Origin: Haloarcula regularis
GTDB taxonomy: Archaea; Halobacteriota; Halobacteria; Halobacteriales; Haloarculaceae
Direction of reading: 5' to 3'
DNA: 64,000 nucleotides
Assembly (NCBI RefSeq): GCF_029338315.1
Contig: NZ_CP119794.1
Span: forward strand, 3,286,001 to 3,350,000
The position numbers and the translations under genes were made by a program. Under the pieces are notes generated by a model. That model saw nothing but the letters and a program-made list of their open reading frames with translations. It was not told the origin of the DNA and searched no databases. Positions within the stretch are counted from its first letter, which is position 1. Each line of letters begins with the position of its first letter. This document shows, piece by piece, positions 43,909 to 55,300 of the stretch.

Positions 43909-46391
43909 TCACTCGGCCGTCGGGAGCTCGACGGTGAAGACGGCCCCCTCCGGGTCGTTGTCGGACACCCACACGTCGCCGCCGAACTCCTCGACGAAGG
44001 TGCGGACCAGGTAGAGACCCAGACCGGTGCCCGAACTGTCCAGCCCCGCTCGCCCTTCCCGAAGATCGCGTCCGTCTGGTCGTCGGGGACGCCCGGGCCG
44101 TCGTCGGCGACGTCGACCCGGACCGACTCCGCCCGTCGCTCTACTGTCACCCACACCGTCGGGTCCGGCCCGTCGTTGTGCTGGACGGCGTTCCGGAGCA
44201 GGTTCCGGAACACTGAGGCGAGCATCTCGTTGCCCCGGACCGTCACGTCCGGCAGGGGGTGGTCGACGTGAACCGTCGCTTCCTCGTGTCCGGAGCGGAC
44301 CTCCGAGACCTCCCGCTCGAGTATCTCGGCCAGTTCGACGGCGCCGTGTTCGGGGTCCTCCTCGAGCATCCGCTCCATCAGCGTGCGGACCGTCTTCGTC
44401 AGCTCGACGACGTGGTCGCCGTGTTCGACCAGCGTCTCGAGGTGCTCGCGGCCCGCATCGTCGACGTGGTCGTAGAGCAGTTCCGCGTGGCCGGTGACCA
44501 CGGACATGTCGTTGCGGATGTCGTGGCGGACGACCCGGTTGAGCAGCTCGAGCTGTTCGTTCTGCCGTTCGAGGCGCTCCCGGGTCCGCTTCCGTTCGGT
44601 GACGTCGTGGAGAATCGAGAACAGCAGCGTCCCGCCACCGGTCTGGATGGGCGAGGAGTCGACTTCGACCTGCCGGACCGACCCGTCGGCCAGCTCGTGG
44701 GGGAAGATGAACCGGTTGGTCTCGCCTTCGCTGGCCGCCCGACGACGCTCCGCGACCGCCTCGTCGTCGAGCTGGTTGATGTCCTGTATCGGCATCGACT
44801 CCAGGGTCTCCGTGTCGTAGCCGTAGAACGACGCGGCAGCGGCGTTGGCACGGTCGATGCGGCCGGTCTCCGGGTCGATGAGCAACATCGGCGCGTTGTG
44901 GTCCTCGAACAGGCGGCGGAACCGCCGTTCGCGGAACTTGAGCTCCCGCTCTTTCTCCCTGCGTTCGGTGACGTCCTGCACGATGCCGTCGTAGTAGACG
45001 GTGCCGTCGACCTCGCGGCGAATCGCGGTCACGGAGCCCCAGAACGGATCGCCGTCCATCGTCTCCAGTCTGAGCTCCTGCTCGACGATCTCCCCGTTGA
45101 ATTCGAGTTTCCGGCCGACGAGCTCGCGCTGGCCGGGCGTCCGGTAGCGTTCGGCGACGTGGGTCCCCAGCAGGTCGTCGGCCGACTCGGCGTCGAACAT
45201 CTCGACGAGCGCGGGGTTGGCGTCGACGAACTCCCCGGCGAGTCCCGCGGTGCTCCGGTAGACGCCGACCGGGACGTTCTCGATGAGTTCGTGACACCGC
45301 TCCAGCTCGGCCTCGCGTTCCTTGCGCTCGGTGACGTCCTGCTGGATGGCGACGAACTTCTCGACGTCGCCGTCCCGGACGATGGGTGCGATGGTCTGGT
45401 CGGCGTAGTACCGCTCGCCGTCGGCGCGCTCGTTCTCTATCCGCTCCTCCCAGACGTCGCCCCGCAGGATGGTCTCCCAGAGGGCTTCGTAGTACGACTC
45501 GTCCTGAGTCCCGCTACTGAGGACCGCGGGCGTCGCACCGAGCACGTCGGCGGCGTCGTGGCCGGTCAGTCGCTCGAACTCGGGGTTGACGTACTCGATG
45601 GTCCCGTCTGTGTCGGTGATGTAGACCGCGTGGCCGGCCTGCTCGATGGCCTGCTCGAAGGTCCGGAGGCGACGGGTCCGCGCCCTGCGTTCGCTGACGT
45701 CTCGGGCAACCCGCAGGTACGCGCGCTCGCCGCGGTAGTCAACCGCACCCACCGATACCTCGACGGGGACCGTCTCGCCCGACGCGGTGACGTGGGTCGT
45801 CTCGACGACGTCGGCGTCGGCGGCCGGGGCTTCGGGACGCTCCGCTCGGTAGTCGGCGTCCTCGGACGGCCGAATGTCCGCCGGCCCCATCGAGCGCAGC
45901 TCCGTCCGCGAGTAGTCCAGTCGGTCGACGGCGGCTCGGTTGACCTCGCGGAAGGTCCCGTCCGCGCCGACGACGAACGCCGCCGCGTCCAGCGCGTCCA
46001 GCAGTTCGCGCCCGTCGAGGGCGGCGGCGGCCGGTTCGCGATCCCCGTCCTGTCGGCCGGCCCGTTCGCGGACCGTGACGACGGCGCGGCCGTCCGCCTC
46101 GTCGACTTCCATCGCCCACGCGAGCGTGACAGTCGTCCCGCCGGGCCGGTCGACTCGCCACTCGAACGTGACCCGCCCGTCGCGTGCCCGCTCGACGAGC
46201 GTCTCCAGGCCGGCGTCGGGCACCCAGTCGTCGGGGGCGAGCGACCGGAACGACTCGCCTTCGAGGGACGCTCGCGTGTGTCCACAGAGTCGCGCACAGC
46301 GGTCGTTCGCCGCGACGACGTCGCCGGTCTCGGTGTCGAGCACCGCCGCCCCCTCGGGAACGTGTTCGACGACTGCCACGGCCCCTGTCAT
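43909..46391 (-). CDS. Multi-PAS sensor histidine kinase (frameshifted near the C-terminus)
   Basis: A soluble kinase of about 827 residues with no membrane helices. About five PAS domains (residues 1-110, 120-235, 245-360, 370-485, 490-610) with PAC-type ends VTERKEREAEL and VTERREKEREL precede a HisKA domain (phospho-His in RVVRHDIRNDMSVVTGHAELL) and an HATPase domain with NLLRNAVQHND, DDGPGVPDD and, after repair, SGTGLGLYLVR. The frame breaks at 44043-44047, where GGCTGG should read GGCCTGG; after repair it ends at TGA 43909-43911 following FTVELPTAE. It probably senses several cues; no cognate regulator is adjacent. Confidence 0.9.
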
Positions 46392-46581
46392 GTCTCCCCC
46401 GTACGTGTTCGGGGTACAATTAATCCGTCTCGCGTTCCACGAAACTGAGAATCCGAATCCCAGAATACTGTGGGCTCGGGCCGCTGTGCCCCGCTCTCCG
46501 AGACTTCCGGCACGGCCGGCGCACGAATCAGGACGCCCGGGGGCGAACGTTTTTATCGCCCCGTTGCCTGTCTCCGCTCGT

Positions 46582-46878
46582 ATGCCACGCTGGGAGTGCG
46601 CTATCGAGGGGGACGACCACCAGTTCGACCGTGTCGAGGAGCTCATCATCCACCAGTCGACCGAGCACGAACGCATCAAGTGCAAAGTCTGTGGCACCGT
46701 CGTCCCCGACGGATACTTCGCCATCAAGCACACCTTCGACGAACACTCGCGGGCCGAGTACGTCCGCGCCTACGACGCGTCGGCTGCGGAGGTCCGCGCC
46801 CGCGAGAACGTCAAGGAGGCCGTCGAGGAGACGGCCGATATGAGCGAAGTCATCGAGCGGCTCGAGGGCGGGACCTGA
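46582..46878 (+). CDS. Small C2H2-type zinc-finger protein (DUF7565-like)
   Basis: A 98-residue protein. The middle has CKVCGTVVPDGYFAIKHTFDEH (residues 34-55), a C2H2-like finger, flanked by an acidic N-terminus MPRWECAIEGDDHQFDR and a helical C-terminus SEVIERLEGG. It would be a DNA- or RNA-binding small protein, or a regulator partner. The promoter has TTTTTAT at about 46550-46557, 25-32 bases before the ATG at 46582, so it is probably leaderless. It converges on spt5. The DUF name is by recall; function unknown. Confidence 0.75.
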   Translation: MPRWECAIEGDDHQFDRVEELIIHQSTEHERIKCKVCGTVVPDGYFAIKHTFDEHSRAEYVRAYDASAAEVRARENVKEAVEETADMSEVIERLEGGT

Positions 46879-46968
46879 GACGGCTGTCTCGCGTGGCCGC
46901 GCTCCTCGTTCTGGGTATCAGTCCGATGCTGCGGAATGTCCGGCGCCGCCGAAATCGTCCCGCTCGCG

Positions 46969-47406
46969 TCAGCGCTCTTCACTATCCAGCACCCGAATCT
47001 GGTCCCCGCGGACCGTCACGGGGATCGGGACCGTCGCCTCGTACAGCTCGACGGTGACCTGGTCTTTCCCCTCGTCGATGCGCTGGACCTGCGCCTTCTC
47101 GCCCTTGAACGGGCCGGCGATGAGCTCGACGATGTCCCCTTCGGCGATGCCCTCGACGTCCGGTTTCGGCGAGAGGAAGTGCTCGACTTCCGCGATGGAG
47201 GACTCGCCCTGGACCACGCCGTTGGCGTGGGGAATCTCGTCCAGGATGCGGTCGAAGACGGCCGCGTCGTCGGCCTCGACCATCACGTAGCTGGTCAGCG
47301 AGTCCGGCGCCAGTGCGGCGTGGATGTCCGGCTCCTCGCGGTTGATTATCATGTCGGCGACGGTGCGTTCCTGGCTCGCAGTGGTCTTGACAGCGTAGAT
47401 GCCCAT
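46969..47406 (-). CDS. spt5: Transcription elongation factor Spt5 (NusG homologue)
   Basis: A 145-residue Spt5. The NGN domain (1-85) begins [20 protein letters not shown] and contains the RNA-polymerase clamp-contacting surface; the KOW domain (about 90-140) has [20 protein letters not shown]. It closes the polymerase cleft and enhances processivity with Spt4. It starts four bases after the secE stop, in the conserved archaeal order secE-spt5, so both are in one transcript with ftsZ1 just upstream. Intact. Confidence 0.96.
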   Translation of the reverse strand: MGIYAVKTTASQERTVADMIINREEPDIHAALAPDSLTSYVMVEADDAAVFDRILDEIPHANGVVQGESSIAEVEHFLSPKPDVEGIAEGDIVELIAGPFKGEKAQVQRIDEGKDQVTVELYEATVPIPVTVRGDQIRVLDSEER

Positions 47407-47410
47407 CTGT

Positions 47411-47590
47411 TTACACCGGCTTTGCGCCAGGGACGAAGCTCATCACGGCGAAGATGATGAACCCGAGCAGTCCGACGAGTACGATACCCGCACCGGCGAT
47501 CTTCGCGATCGATGAGAACTCGTTCCAAGACGGCGTACTCGCCAGTTTGAGCACCCGTATGTAGGAGTTGAGGTCGAACGGAACGTCCAT
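47411..47590 (-). CDS. secE: Protein translocase subunit SecE (Sec61 gamma)
   Basis: The ATG at 47590 opens a 59-residue protein: [20 protein letters not shown], an amphipathic segment, [13 protein letters not shown], and one membrane helix ([20 protein letters not shown]) ending PGAKPV. This is the normal archaeal SecE layout, a single helix clamping the two halves of SecY. A TATA-like TTTTCTATATTG on the minus strand (47613-47626) is 25-35 bases upstream, so it has its own promoter after ftsZ1. Its TAA is four bases before the Spt5 start. Confidence 0.95.
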   Translation of the reverse strand: MDVPFDLNSYIRVLKLASTPSWNEFSSIAKIAGAGIVLVGLLGFIIFAVMSFVPGAKPV

Positions 47591-47691
47591 ACCGGGTGGT
47601 ATCCACTGGTGGCTTTTCTATATTGTGGTAAGTGTCCGTCCCGGACGCGCGGTGGTCGCCGCCGGGCCGGGACGTCGCGAGCGGTCGCCCG

Positions 47692-48849
47692 TCAGTCGAC
47701 GTAGTCGATGTCGTCGCCGATCTGCTGGGCCTCTCGCTCCCGTTCGGCCTCGCTTTGCCCGTAGATCTGTGGGCTCTCGACGCCGGTGACGACGATCATC
47801 GTCTCCATCTTGCCGTCGAACTCGCTGTTGACCGACGCGCCCCAGATGATGCGGGCGTCGGGGTCGATGCGGTCGTAGATCTCCTCGACGACGCCTTCGG
47901 CCTCCTCGATGCTCATGTCGGGCCCGCCGACGACGTTCACGAGTGCGGAGTTGGCGCCGTCGAACTCCACGTCCAGCAGCGGCGAGCGCAGCGCCGAGCG
48001 GATGGAGTCCTGGGCCTTGTTCTCGGAGTCGGACTCACCGAGGCCGATCATCGCGACGCCGCCGTTCTCCATGATGGTGCGGACGTCGGCGAAGTCCACG
48101 TTGACGAGGCCGGGCTTGGTGATGAGTTCGGTCATCCCCTTCACCGAGCGCATCAGCACGCGGTCACAGATCTTGAACGCGTCCTGCAGCGGCATCGACG
48201 GCGCGTAGTCGAGCAGGCGGTCGTTCGGGACGACGATGACGGTATCGGAGACCGCACGGAGGCGTTCGAGCCCGGCGTCGGCGTTCGCCCGCCGACGCTC
48301 ACCTTCGGCGGTGAACGGGATCGTGACGATGGAGATGGTCAGCGCGCCGGCCTCCTGTGCGGCCTGGGCGACGACCGGTGCCGATCCGGTCCCGGTCCCC
48401 CCGCCGAGGCCGGCGGTGACAAACACCATGTCCGAGCCGTCGATTGACTGCTGGATGTCCTCGATGTTCTCCTGGGCGGCCTCCTCGCCGATTTTCGGGA
48501 CCGACCCCGCACCGCGGCCGCCGGTCCGCTTGCGGCCGATGAGGATCTTCGTGTCGGCCTCCACCTCGTCGGCGAGGTGCTGGGCGTCGGTGTTGGCGGC
48601 CACGAGCTTCGCCCCGTGGATGCCCTCGTCCATCATCCGCGTGACGGTGTTCCCCCCGGCACCGCCACAGCCGACGACGGTGATCTTGGTCTCTAAGTCC
48701 TTGACGACGCTGGCCAGCTCCTCGTCGGTCATCTGCCCGGACGTCGAGACCTCGTCCCGTGGTGTCGCTGTCTCCGCTGCCGTCTCCGACGACGATTCCT
48801 CCCGTTCCTGCTCGGCCTCGTCGATGGCGTCGTCGATGATCGAGTCCAT
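47692..48849 (-). CDS. ftsZ1: Cell division protein FtsZ1
   Basis: A 385-residue tubulin-like GTPase. After an acidic disordered N-terminus (1-45) come [13 protein letters not shown], the GTP-binding [12 protein letters not shown] (about residues 147-158, with the glycine-rich T4 loop), NADAGLERL (T7 loop), and the conserved C-terminal domain, ending in the acidic DDIDYVD. The N-terminal extension and neighbours SecE-Spt5 are those of haloarchaeal FtsZ1, which organises the division ring together with FtsZ2. A TATA-like GTTATTAAC (48876-48884) is about 30 bases upstream of the ATG, and ATTTAAAT abuts the start codon. Sequence intact. Confidence 0.97.
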   Translation of the reverse strand: MDSIIDDAIDEAEQEREESSSETAAETATPRDEVSTSGQMTDEELASVVKDLETKITVVGCGGAGGNTVTRMMDEGIHGAKLVAANTDAQHLADEVEADTKILIGRKRTGGRGAGSVPKIGEEAAQENIEDIQQSIDGSDMVFVTAGLGGGTGTGSAPVVAQAAQEAGALTISIVTIPFTAEGERRRANADAGLERLRAVSDTVIVVPNDRLLDYAPSMPLQDAFKICDRVLMRSVKGMTELITKPGLVNVDFADVRTIMENGGVAMIGLGESDSENKAQDSIRSALRSPLLDVEFDGANSALVNVVGGPDMSIEEAEGVVEEIYDRIDPDARIIWGASVNSEFDGKMETMIVVTGVESPQIYGQSEAEREREAQQIGDDIDYVD

Positions 48850-48952
48850 ATTTAAATCCCCTTTGCGTACGAGCTGTTATTAACGTTCCCCCTGCGTCTG
48901 ACGCACGGCTGACGCGTTCGACCGCCGTCTCGCCGCCTCTCGCGGCCGTTTC

Positions 48953-50306
48953 CTACAACGTAAATCGACGTATACGCTCGCGCTGGAACCTATCGGGCCC
49001 GATCTCCTCCCCGTCGACCTCCACCGACTGACCCGCTGCGAGCTTCCCGAACTTCGGGCCTTCGGGGACGCCGGCGGTGCGTGCGAGCTCGGGGTCGAAG
49101 GTCGTCTCGCGGGCGACGAGCGCTCCACCCTCCCGAACGACGCTGTCGTACTGGTCCCGAAGAATGTCGGCCAGTCCCTCGAGGAGTCGGTCGCGGGACA
49201 CGCTCGCGGGACAGACCACCGGCGTGGTCACGACAGTACCGCTCTGTTCGGTGCCGAAGGCGACCGCTGTGGCCTCGACCAGCTCGCGGACGGCTGCGTC
49301 GTCGATACCGCGGGCCTCGGCGAGCAGGTCCGTCGGAAGGTCGACGACGCTCCAGTCCCCGTCGAACCCGGTGGCCGGGTCGCCGAAGCGAAGGCCGGCG
49401 TCGACCGACGCTATCTCGCGTTCGAGCGTCTCGACCAGGTCGAGGGACGCCGGTCGTCACTCGGACGAACGTCTCGTCGACGACCCGGTAGCCCAGTGAC
49501 TCGACGGTGGCCACGAGGTCCGGTCGGTCGTCTTCGAGCAGGGCGAAGTCGGCGGCGCTGGCCGCGAACGCCCGCTCGATGACGGCGTCGTACGCCGTCT
49601 CGTCGTCGGCCCACGCCTCGAGCGCCTCGAGTCCCCAGTCGGCCGCGACGTGCCCGACGGCCCAGTCCGTCTCGCGGACCACCCGCTCGAACCGCGGGGC
49701 GTAGTGGCCCCCACCGAGGCCCAGGAGGTGCCGTCGGGTCCCGTTCTCGGCGGGGGCGTCGGCGGCGACGTCCGCGACGTCGAGTATCGCCCGCGCGACG
49801 GCGGTGGCCGCCTCGGGGTCCTGCCACTGCGGTTCGGCGCTCCCGACCTCGACGAACATCGACGGGATGCCGACGTCCGTCGGGCCGTGGTGGGTGCACT
49901 CGATGCCGACGTCGTACGCTTCGGGCGCGTGCTCGTCCATCGCCTCGACGACGGCACGGAGCGCGTTCGGGCAGGCCCGCGCGAAGCGGCCGGCGGCCCC
50001 GCCGTAGTCGGCGGCCCCGAAATTCCCGGTGTGGTGGGCCGTCAGCAACGGGCCCGTCTTGCCCGCGTGTTTCGAGGCGAACACCAGCAGGTCGGGGTCC
50101 TCGAACGCGTCGGCCGGGGCCGCGATGTCGATGTGCGTGGCGTCGAACTCACGCAGTTCGACGCCCTCCCGTCGGTAGACGGTCCCGCCACCCTCCCCGT
50201 CCGGCCGTCCCTCGTCGGTGTGGGTCGTCCACTCCGCGACGTCCAGCAGGCGCTCGCCGATGTGGACGGACGCCGCGTCGGCCCGGGAGACGACGATAGC
50301 GAGCAT
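48953..50306 (-). CDS. dtdA: Archaeal D-aminoacyl-tRNA deacylase (frameshifted as given)
   Basis: A protein of about 451 residues that removes D-amino acids mischarged onto tRNA. It starts [21 protein letters not shown] and contains TAHHTGNFGAADYGGAAG, the conserved IECTHHGPTDVGIPSMFVEVGS, and LGLGGGHYAPRFERVV, the DtdA pattern. The frame breaks at 49441-49455 within FVRVTTGVP; restoring GC in GGCGTCC (to GGCGCGTCC) gives TTGASLDLVETLE and reads to the end, IRRFTL, at 48953. The ATG at 50306 overlaps the stop of the upstream exchanger gene (TGATG), so translation is coupled. Confidence 0.9.
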
Positions 50307-51689
50307 CAGTCGGCGTACTCCGTGTGGACCGGCTCCCGGCCCAGGGCGGTTCGGACGGCGTCGCCGGCCAGTCCCAGCAGGAGCAGCAGCGACCGACGGC
50401 GAACGACGAACAGCGCCGTCCCGGCGAGCATGTACACCGCGGTGTATCCGAGCAGCAGCTCGTGGCTCGTAATCGGTAGCACCACCAGGTCGCGGATGAG
50501 TGCGAACTCCACGAGCACCTGCGAGATGAACAGGGCGAACAGCACGATCGACTCACGGACGGATATCTCGAAGTTGACCAGGATGGAGAGCGCGAAGAAC
50601 GACTGGCCGGCCGTGATCCATATCTCGGCGGCCTGTCGCGCGTCGAACGGGAGCACGCCGTACCGACCCAGCGCCAGCGAGTAGACGACGGCGATGGTCC
50701 CGATGAGCAGCGTCCACTGGTTGAGCTTCGAGGAGATGAGGGCGTTGAACCCGGCCGTCGAGCGGGCCTTGTTGACGAGCACCGCCACGACGATGAGCTC
50801 CGGGGACTCGCTGGCCAGCGGCGCGATCCACTGGATCATGAAGAACCCGGGGATGCCCAGGTTCAGCCCGATCTCCTCGAGGCCGTGGGCGAACGGTTCG
50901 ACGGCGGTGAAGATCATCGCACCCGAGTACCCAAAGAGCAGCAAGACGACCATCGGCCGCCACGGTAGCGACCAGTTCTGGAAGTACTTCGGGACGCCGA
51001 CGTGTTCCTCCTCGTGGTCGATGTCCGATTTCAGCACCAGGCCGATGTACGCGACGTAGAGGCCGACCAGGAATATCGTGTCGGCGGCACCGATACCGCC
51101 GCCGAGCGGGACGAAGAAGGCCCACAGCGTCGCCAGGAAGAGGAACGTGATCTCCGTGGCGATGTCCCGGTCGAGTCGGACGGCGTCCGCGAGGGTCCCT
51201 TCGCGGTCGATGACAGCGGGGTCCCTCGTCCGTGCCGCCCGCCAGACGGTGAAGACGGCGATGCCGGCCCAGCCGATGCCGATGAGGATCCGGTTGGCGC
51301 CGGTCATGTTGGCGATGGCCAGGTTCGCGTCGTGACAGGCCCGAGCAAGCGGTGTCGCCCCTGCCTCGATCTCGGCGGCCGTCAGCGCCGCACAGGCCTC
51401 GGTCGTCGCCCCACCCGCGCCGGCCTGCCAGGCGAACAGCGCGTCGACTGCGTACTCCGGGGCGACAGCCAGGACCGCCAGCACGGCGATAGCGAAGGCC
51501 CGCGGCACGTCCTTCTCGGCGGTCTCTGCCCCCCACGCCAGCAGGAACGACGCCCAGCACGGCGAGGCCGCTGACGGCGACGGTCGCCAGCGTTCCCAGC
51601 GACGTCCCCGTGAGGAGGGCGCCGACCCAGCCAGCGGTCAGGGCGACCGTCACGGCGACCTGGACCAGGGGGTGGCGCAGATAGCTCAC
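50306..51689 (-). CDS. Sodium/calcium exchanger-family protein (frameshifted as given)
   Basis: A CaCA-like membrane protein of about 461 residues, with about eleven helices and alpha-repeat sequences [14 protein letters not shown] (first half) and [15 protein letters not shown] (second half), the acidic Glu pair of ion exchangers. It starts GTG 51689 ([13 protein letters not shown]). The first frame ends at 51545-51557; restoring GC in GGCGTCG (GGCGCGTCG) gives [20 protein letters not shown] and continues to the end EPVHTEYAD. The long loop with [17 protein letters not shown] is unusual for family members. It precedes dtdA with a one-base overlap. Confidence 0.85.
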
Positions 51690-51801
51690 TACGAGAGCCG
51701 TATACTGGTCTGCGGGAAAAGGTTGCGAAAGGCCGTTGGGTGTGAGCCGACCCCGGGGCGAGAGCGTGGCGTTCATGCCGCCGGCGTGCGCCCGAGGACG
51801 T

Positions 51802-52599
51802 ATGGACGTCTACGGTCTCATCGGGAACCCGGTCGGACACTCGCTGTCACCGCCGATGCACGAGGCGGGCTACGAGGCGCTCGATCTGGACGCACGCTAC
51901 GTCACGTTCGAACCCGCGACAGACGCCGGCGCCGAAGCAATCGCGGCCGCCGAGACGCTCGCCGTCGACGGGCTGAACGTCACTATCCCGTTCAAACAGG
52001 CCGTCTTCGAGGCAGTCGACCCGGCCCCGCTGGCCGAGCGCATCGGCGCGGTCAACACCGTCGACTTCTCGGGCGAGACGCCTCGCGGGTACAACACCGA
52101 CGCCGTCGGCGCCGTCCGGGCCCTGACCCACCACGGGGTCGCCCTCGAGGGGACGGCCGTCGTCGTCGGCGCCGGGGGTGCCGGCCGCGCCGTGGCCTTC
52201 GGCCTCGCAGACGAGGGGCTTGCGGTCCGCGTCGCCAACCGGACCGAATCGACGGCGACGGCGCTGGCCGCGGAGGTCGAGGGCGCGACCGGCCACGGAC
52301 TCGACGACCTGGAGACGCTGCTGGCTGACGCCGACGTGCTCGTCAACTGCACCAGCGTGGGGATGGACGAGGACGCGACGCCCGTTCCCGCGTCGGCGCT
52401 CCACGGCGACCTGGCGGTGCTGGACGCCGTCTACTCGCCCATCGAGACGCGCCTCTTGCGAGACGCCGCGGCAACGGGCGCGACGACCGTCGACGGGGCG
52501 TGGATGCTCCTCTACCAGGGCGTCGAGGCCTTCGAGCTGTGGACCGGCGAGACGGCGCCCGTCGAGGCGATGAACCGGGCGCTGCGCGCTCGGCTGTAG
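51802..52599 (+). CDS. aroE: Shikimate dehydrogenase
   Basis: AroE reduces 3-dehydroshikimate to shikimate with NADPH. The 265-residue protein has the [11 protein letters not shown] substrate motif (about 14-24), the catalytic Lys65 in NVTIPFKQA and Asp100 in GYNTDAVG, the dinucleotide motif [14 protein letters not shown] (about 117-130), and ANRTEST typical of the NADP-binding strand. ATG 51802 is the family start; the long frame upstream is spurious. With ADH synthase and DHQ synthase II at 6-10 kb, it is the third shikimate-pathway gene in the window, far from the others. No operon partner is obvious. Confidence 0.95.
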   Translation: MDVYGLIGNPVGHSLSPPMHEAGYEALDLDARYVTFEPATDAGAEAIAAAETLAVDGLNVTIPFKQAVFEAVDPAPLAERIGAVNTVDFSGETPRGYNTDAVGAVRALTHHGVALEGTAVVVGAGGAGRAVAFGLADEGLAVRVANRTESTATALAAEVEGATGHGLDDLETLLADADVLVNCTSVGMDEDATPVPASALHGDLAVLDAVYSPIETRLLRDAAATGATTVDGAWMLLYQGVEAFELWTGETAPVEAMNRALRARL

Positions 52600-52644
52600 G
52601 CCGTACCAGCAAGAGATTAGTGTCGGGGGGGTGTACGCCGGACT

Positions 52645-53163
52645 ATGGGTCTGCTCCAAACCATCAAATCTCTTCTCGGGCTCGACGGAACCCGGTCTGC
52701 CGCCTCCGGCGGAGCCAACGGCGAGCAGGACGTGGACGTCACCGTCGAGCGCGAGCCATCTACCGAATCCGAGGACGCGGTCAAGGGGACAGAGACGGCC
52801 TCGACGCCACCCGAGACCGACGTGTCCGACGTGGATGAGGAACCCGCGGCCTCGACTACGGCCGACGCCGTCACGCCGGACGAGGGGGACTCGGTCACGG
52901 AACCCGACGCCGAGGAGGAACCGGCGGGCGAATCCGACGCCGGGGACGAACCGGCGGCCGGCCCCGACATCGACTTCGAGGGGGCCGACGACCCGGTGAC
53001 AGAGATCAAGGGCATCGGCCCCGCCTACGCCGACCGGCTCGCTGGCCTGGACATCGAGACGGTCGGCGACCTCGCCGTCGCCGACGCGGCCGAGGTCGCC
53101 GCTCGGACGGACCTCGCGGAGACCCGCGTCGCCGGCTGGATCGAGCGCGCGAACGACTACTGA
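52645..53163 (+). CDS. HhH-domain protein with acidic linker
   Basis: A 172-residue protein in three parts: an N-terminal amphipathic segment MGLLQTIKSLLGLDG, a disordered Asp/Glu/Thr/Ser/Pro-rich linker (about 20-115), and a C-terminal helix-hairpin-helix domain ITEIKGIGPAYADRL-like (about 118-170, EIKGIGPAYADRLAGLDI). The HhH part is of the type found in DNA-binding and RNA-polymerase-related proteins. The amphipathic start could touch membrane or a partner. A short AT-rich stretch upstream (GAGATTAGTG) is the likely promoter. It precedes the pabB-like gene, 44 bases apart. Function unknown. Confidence 0.75.
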   Translation: MGLLQTIKSLLGLDGTRSAASGGANGEQDVDVTVEREPSTESEDAVKGTETASTPPETDVSDVDEEPAASTTADAVTPDEGDSVTEPDAEEEPAGESDAGDEPAAGPDIDFEGADDPVTEIKGIGPAYADRLAGLDIETVGDLAVADAAEVAARTDLAETRVAGWIERANDY

Positions 53164-53207
53164 CCGAACCGCAAGGGAATTAGTCGCGCAGCTGTTCTCT
53201 CCGGGTA

Positions 53208-54679
53208 ATGGTATCGGTCGAGACCGACCGCGAGGCCTTCACCGCCCTCGCGGCCGGTGCTGACGGACGGACACGGATACCCGTCGAGGTCCGCGCCACC
53301 GTCGCGGACCCGTTTACCGCCTACCGGCGGGCCCGCGAGGGCGTCGGCGGCGTCTACCTGGCGACCACCGGCGGGCAGTCCGGGTGGGGCTACTTCGCGA
53401 CGGCGCCGGCCGAGTTCCTGTCGGTGTCGCCCGACGACGGGCCGGCGCTGGACGCGCTCGCTGACCTGCTGGCCGGGTCGACCCTCGAGCGCGGCGACTG
53501 TGACGTCCCCTACCCCTGTGGGGCGTTCGGGTGGCTCTCCTACGACGTCGTCCGGGACCTCGAGACGCTCCCCGAGCACGCGATCGAGGACCGTGCGCTC
53601 CCGCGGTTGCAGGTCGGCGCGTACGACCGCGTGGCGGCCTGGGAGGAGCCACGCGGCGACGGCCCGGTGACGCTGCGGGTCACTGCCTGCCCCGACTGGG
53701 CGACCACGAGGACGCGACGGCCGCCTACGAGTTCGGCAAGCAGCACGCGCTGGAACTCACCCGGAAAGCCGTCGAGGGCGACCCCGCGGTGGGGGCGGCC
53801 CCGGTCGAGGCCGACGCGGCCCGCTTCGAGAGCGACTGCACGCGCGACTCGTTCGCCGAGCGGGTCCGGACGGTCAAGGAATACATCAGGGAGGGCGACA
53901 CCTTCCAGGCCAACGTCTCCCAGCGGTTGCGGGCCCCCGCGGCGGTCCACCCCGTCGAGGCCTTCGACGCGCTGCGCGAGGTCAACCCTGCGCCGTACTC
54001 CGCGCTCGTGGAGTTCCCGGGCGTGGACCTCGTGAGCGCGAGCCCCGAACTCCTCTTGCACCGCGAGGGCGACCGCCTGGTCACCGAGCCGATAGCCGGC
54101 ACCCGACCGCGGGGGGCGACCGCCGCCGAGGACGATCGCCTGGAGGCCGACCTCCTGCGCGACGAGAAGGAACGCGCCGAACACGCGATGCTCGTCGACT
54201 TGGAGCGCAACGACCTCGGGAAGGTGAGCCAGTTCGGCACTGTCGAGGTGACCGACTACCGGCGCGTCGACCGCTACTCCGAGGTGATGCACCTCGTCTC
54301 GGTCGTCGAGGGCCGGTTGCGCGACCGGGCGACGCTGCAGGATGCCATCGAGGCCGTCTTCCCCGGCGGGACCATCACCGGCGCGCCAAAGCCCCGGACG
54401 ATGGAGATAATCGACGAGGTGGAGGGTACCCGGCGGGGCCCCTACACCGGCTCTATCGGCGTCTTCGGCTTCGACGGCGACGCGACGCTGAACATCGTCA
54501 TCCGGACGCTGGTGCGCTACGCCGACCACTACTATCTCCGCGTGGGCGCGGGCATCGTCCACGACTCGGACCCCGACCGGGAGTACGAGGAGACGCTGGA
54601 CAAGGGCCGGGCGCTCGTCACGGCCATCGACGAGGCCCTGGGCAAGCGAGCGGATCTCTCCGTGGAAGGGGCACCGTGA
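53208..54679 (+). CDS. pabB: Chorismate-utilising enzyme, aminodeoxychorismate/anthranilate synthase component I (frameshifted as given)
   Basis: A protein of about 490 residues. The C-terminal chorismate-binding core is intact: [52 protein letters not shown], and [15 protein letters not shown] with the end [10 protein letters not shown]. The frame breaks at the C-run 53690-53693; one extra C gives [19 protein letters not shown]. The motif reads PIAGT: anthranilate synthases have Ala here, whereas many p-aminobenzoate synthases have Lys (PIKGT). The operon partners (glutaminase, class IV aminotransferase/lyase) favour p-aminobenzoate. I therefore call it pabB with reserve; trpE-like activity is possible. 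Overlaps pabA (GTGA). Confidence 0.85.
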
Positions 54680-55300
54680 CCGCCTCCGGTGGCGGCGCCG
54701 CGCCGACAGTGCTGGTCGTCGACAACTACGACTCCTTCGCGTACAACCTCGTCCAGTACGTCGGCGAGGTGGTCCTCCGTCTCGGCGGCCGCGAGGACGA
54801 CGTCGTCGTCCGGCGCAACGACGCCATCGACGTCGACGGCATCCGGGCGCTGGACCCCGACGGCATCGTCGTCTCGCCGGGCCCGGGCACGCCGGCGGAC
54901 GCCGGCGTCTCGATGCCCATCTTCGCCGAACTCGCGTACCCGACGCTGGGCGTCTGTCTGGGCCACCAGGCGCTCTGTGCGGCCGCGGGCGCCCGTCGGC
55001 CACGCGGAGTCGGTCGTCCACGGCAAGTCCTCGGAGGTGACCCACGACGGCCGGGGCGTCTTCGAGGGGGTCCCCGACCCCGTCGAGGTCGGGCGGTACC
55101 ACTCGCTGGCGGTCGAACGGGTCGACCTCCCCGACCAGCTCGCGGAGACGGCCTCCACCGACGACGAGTCGTCCATTGTGATGGGCGTGCGCCACCGCGA
55201 GAAGCCCCACGTCGGCGTCCAGTTCCACCCCGAGAGCATCCTCACCGAACACGGCACGACCATGGTCGAGAACTTCTGTCTCCGATGTACTACCACGTAG
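54676..55300 (+). CDS. pabA: Glutamine amidotransferase, aminodeoxychorismate/anthranilate synthase component II (frameshifted as given)
   Basis: A class I glutamine amidotransferase of about 208 residues that supplies ammonia to the chorismate enzyme. It has [15 protein letters not shown] (N-terminus), [13 protein letters not shown], the nucleophile Cys in [14 protein letters not shown], and the His-Glu pair in [13 protein letters not shown]. The frame breaks at 54988-54994; restoring GC in GGGCGCCC gives [15 protein letters not shown]. It starts GTG 54676, overlapping the pabB stop by four bases, and its TAG lies 16 bases inside the pabC start. A paired TrpG/PabA could serve both pathways. 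Confidence 0.88.

Noticed and set aside
42456..46733. A 1425-codon minus-strand frame spanning the histidine kinase and PHP genes
   Set aside because: It crosses two frame breaks (44043-44047 and 43310-43319) and contains meaningless sequence between and after the recognisable domains. Two separate genes with good starts and stops explain it.
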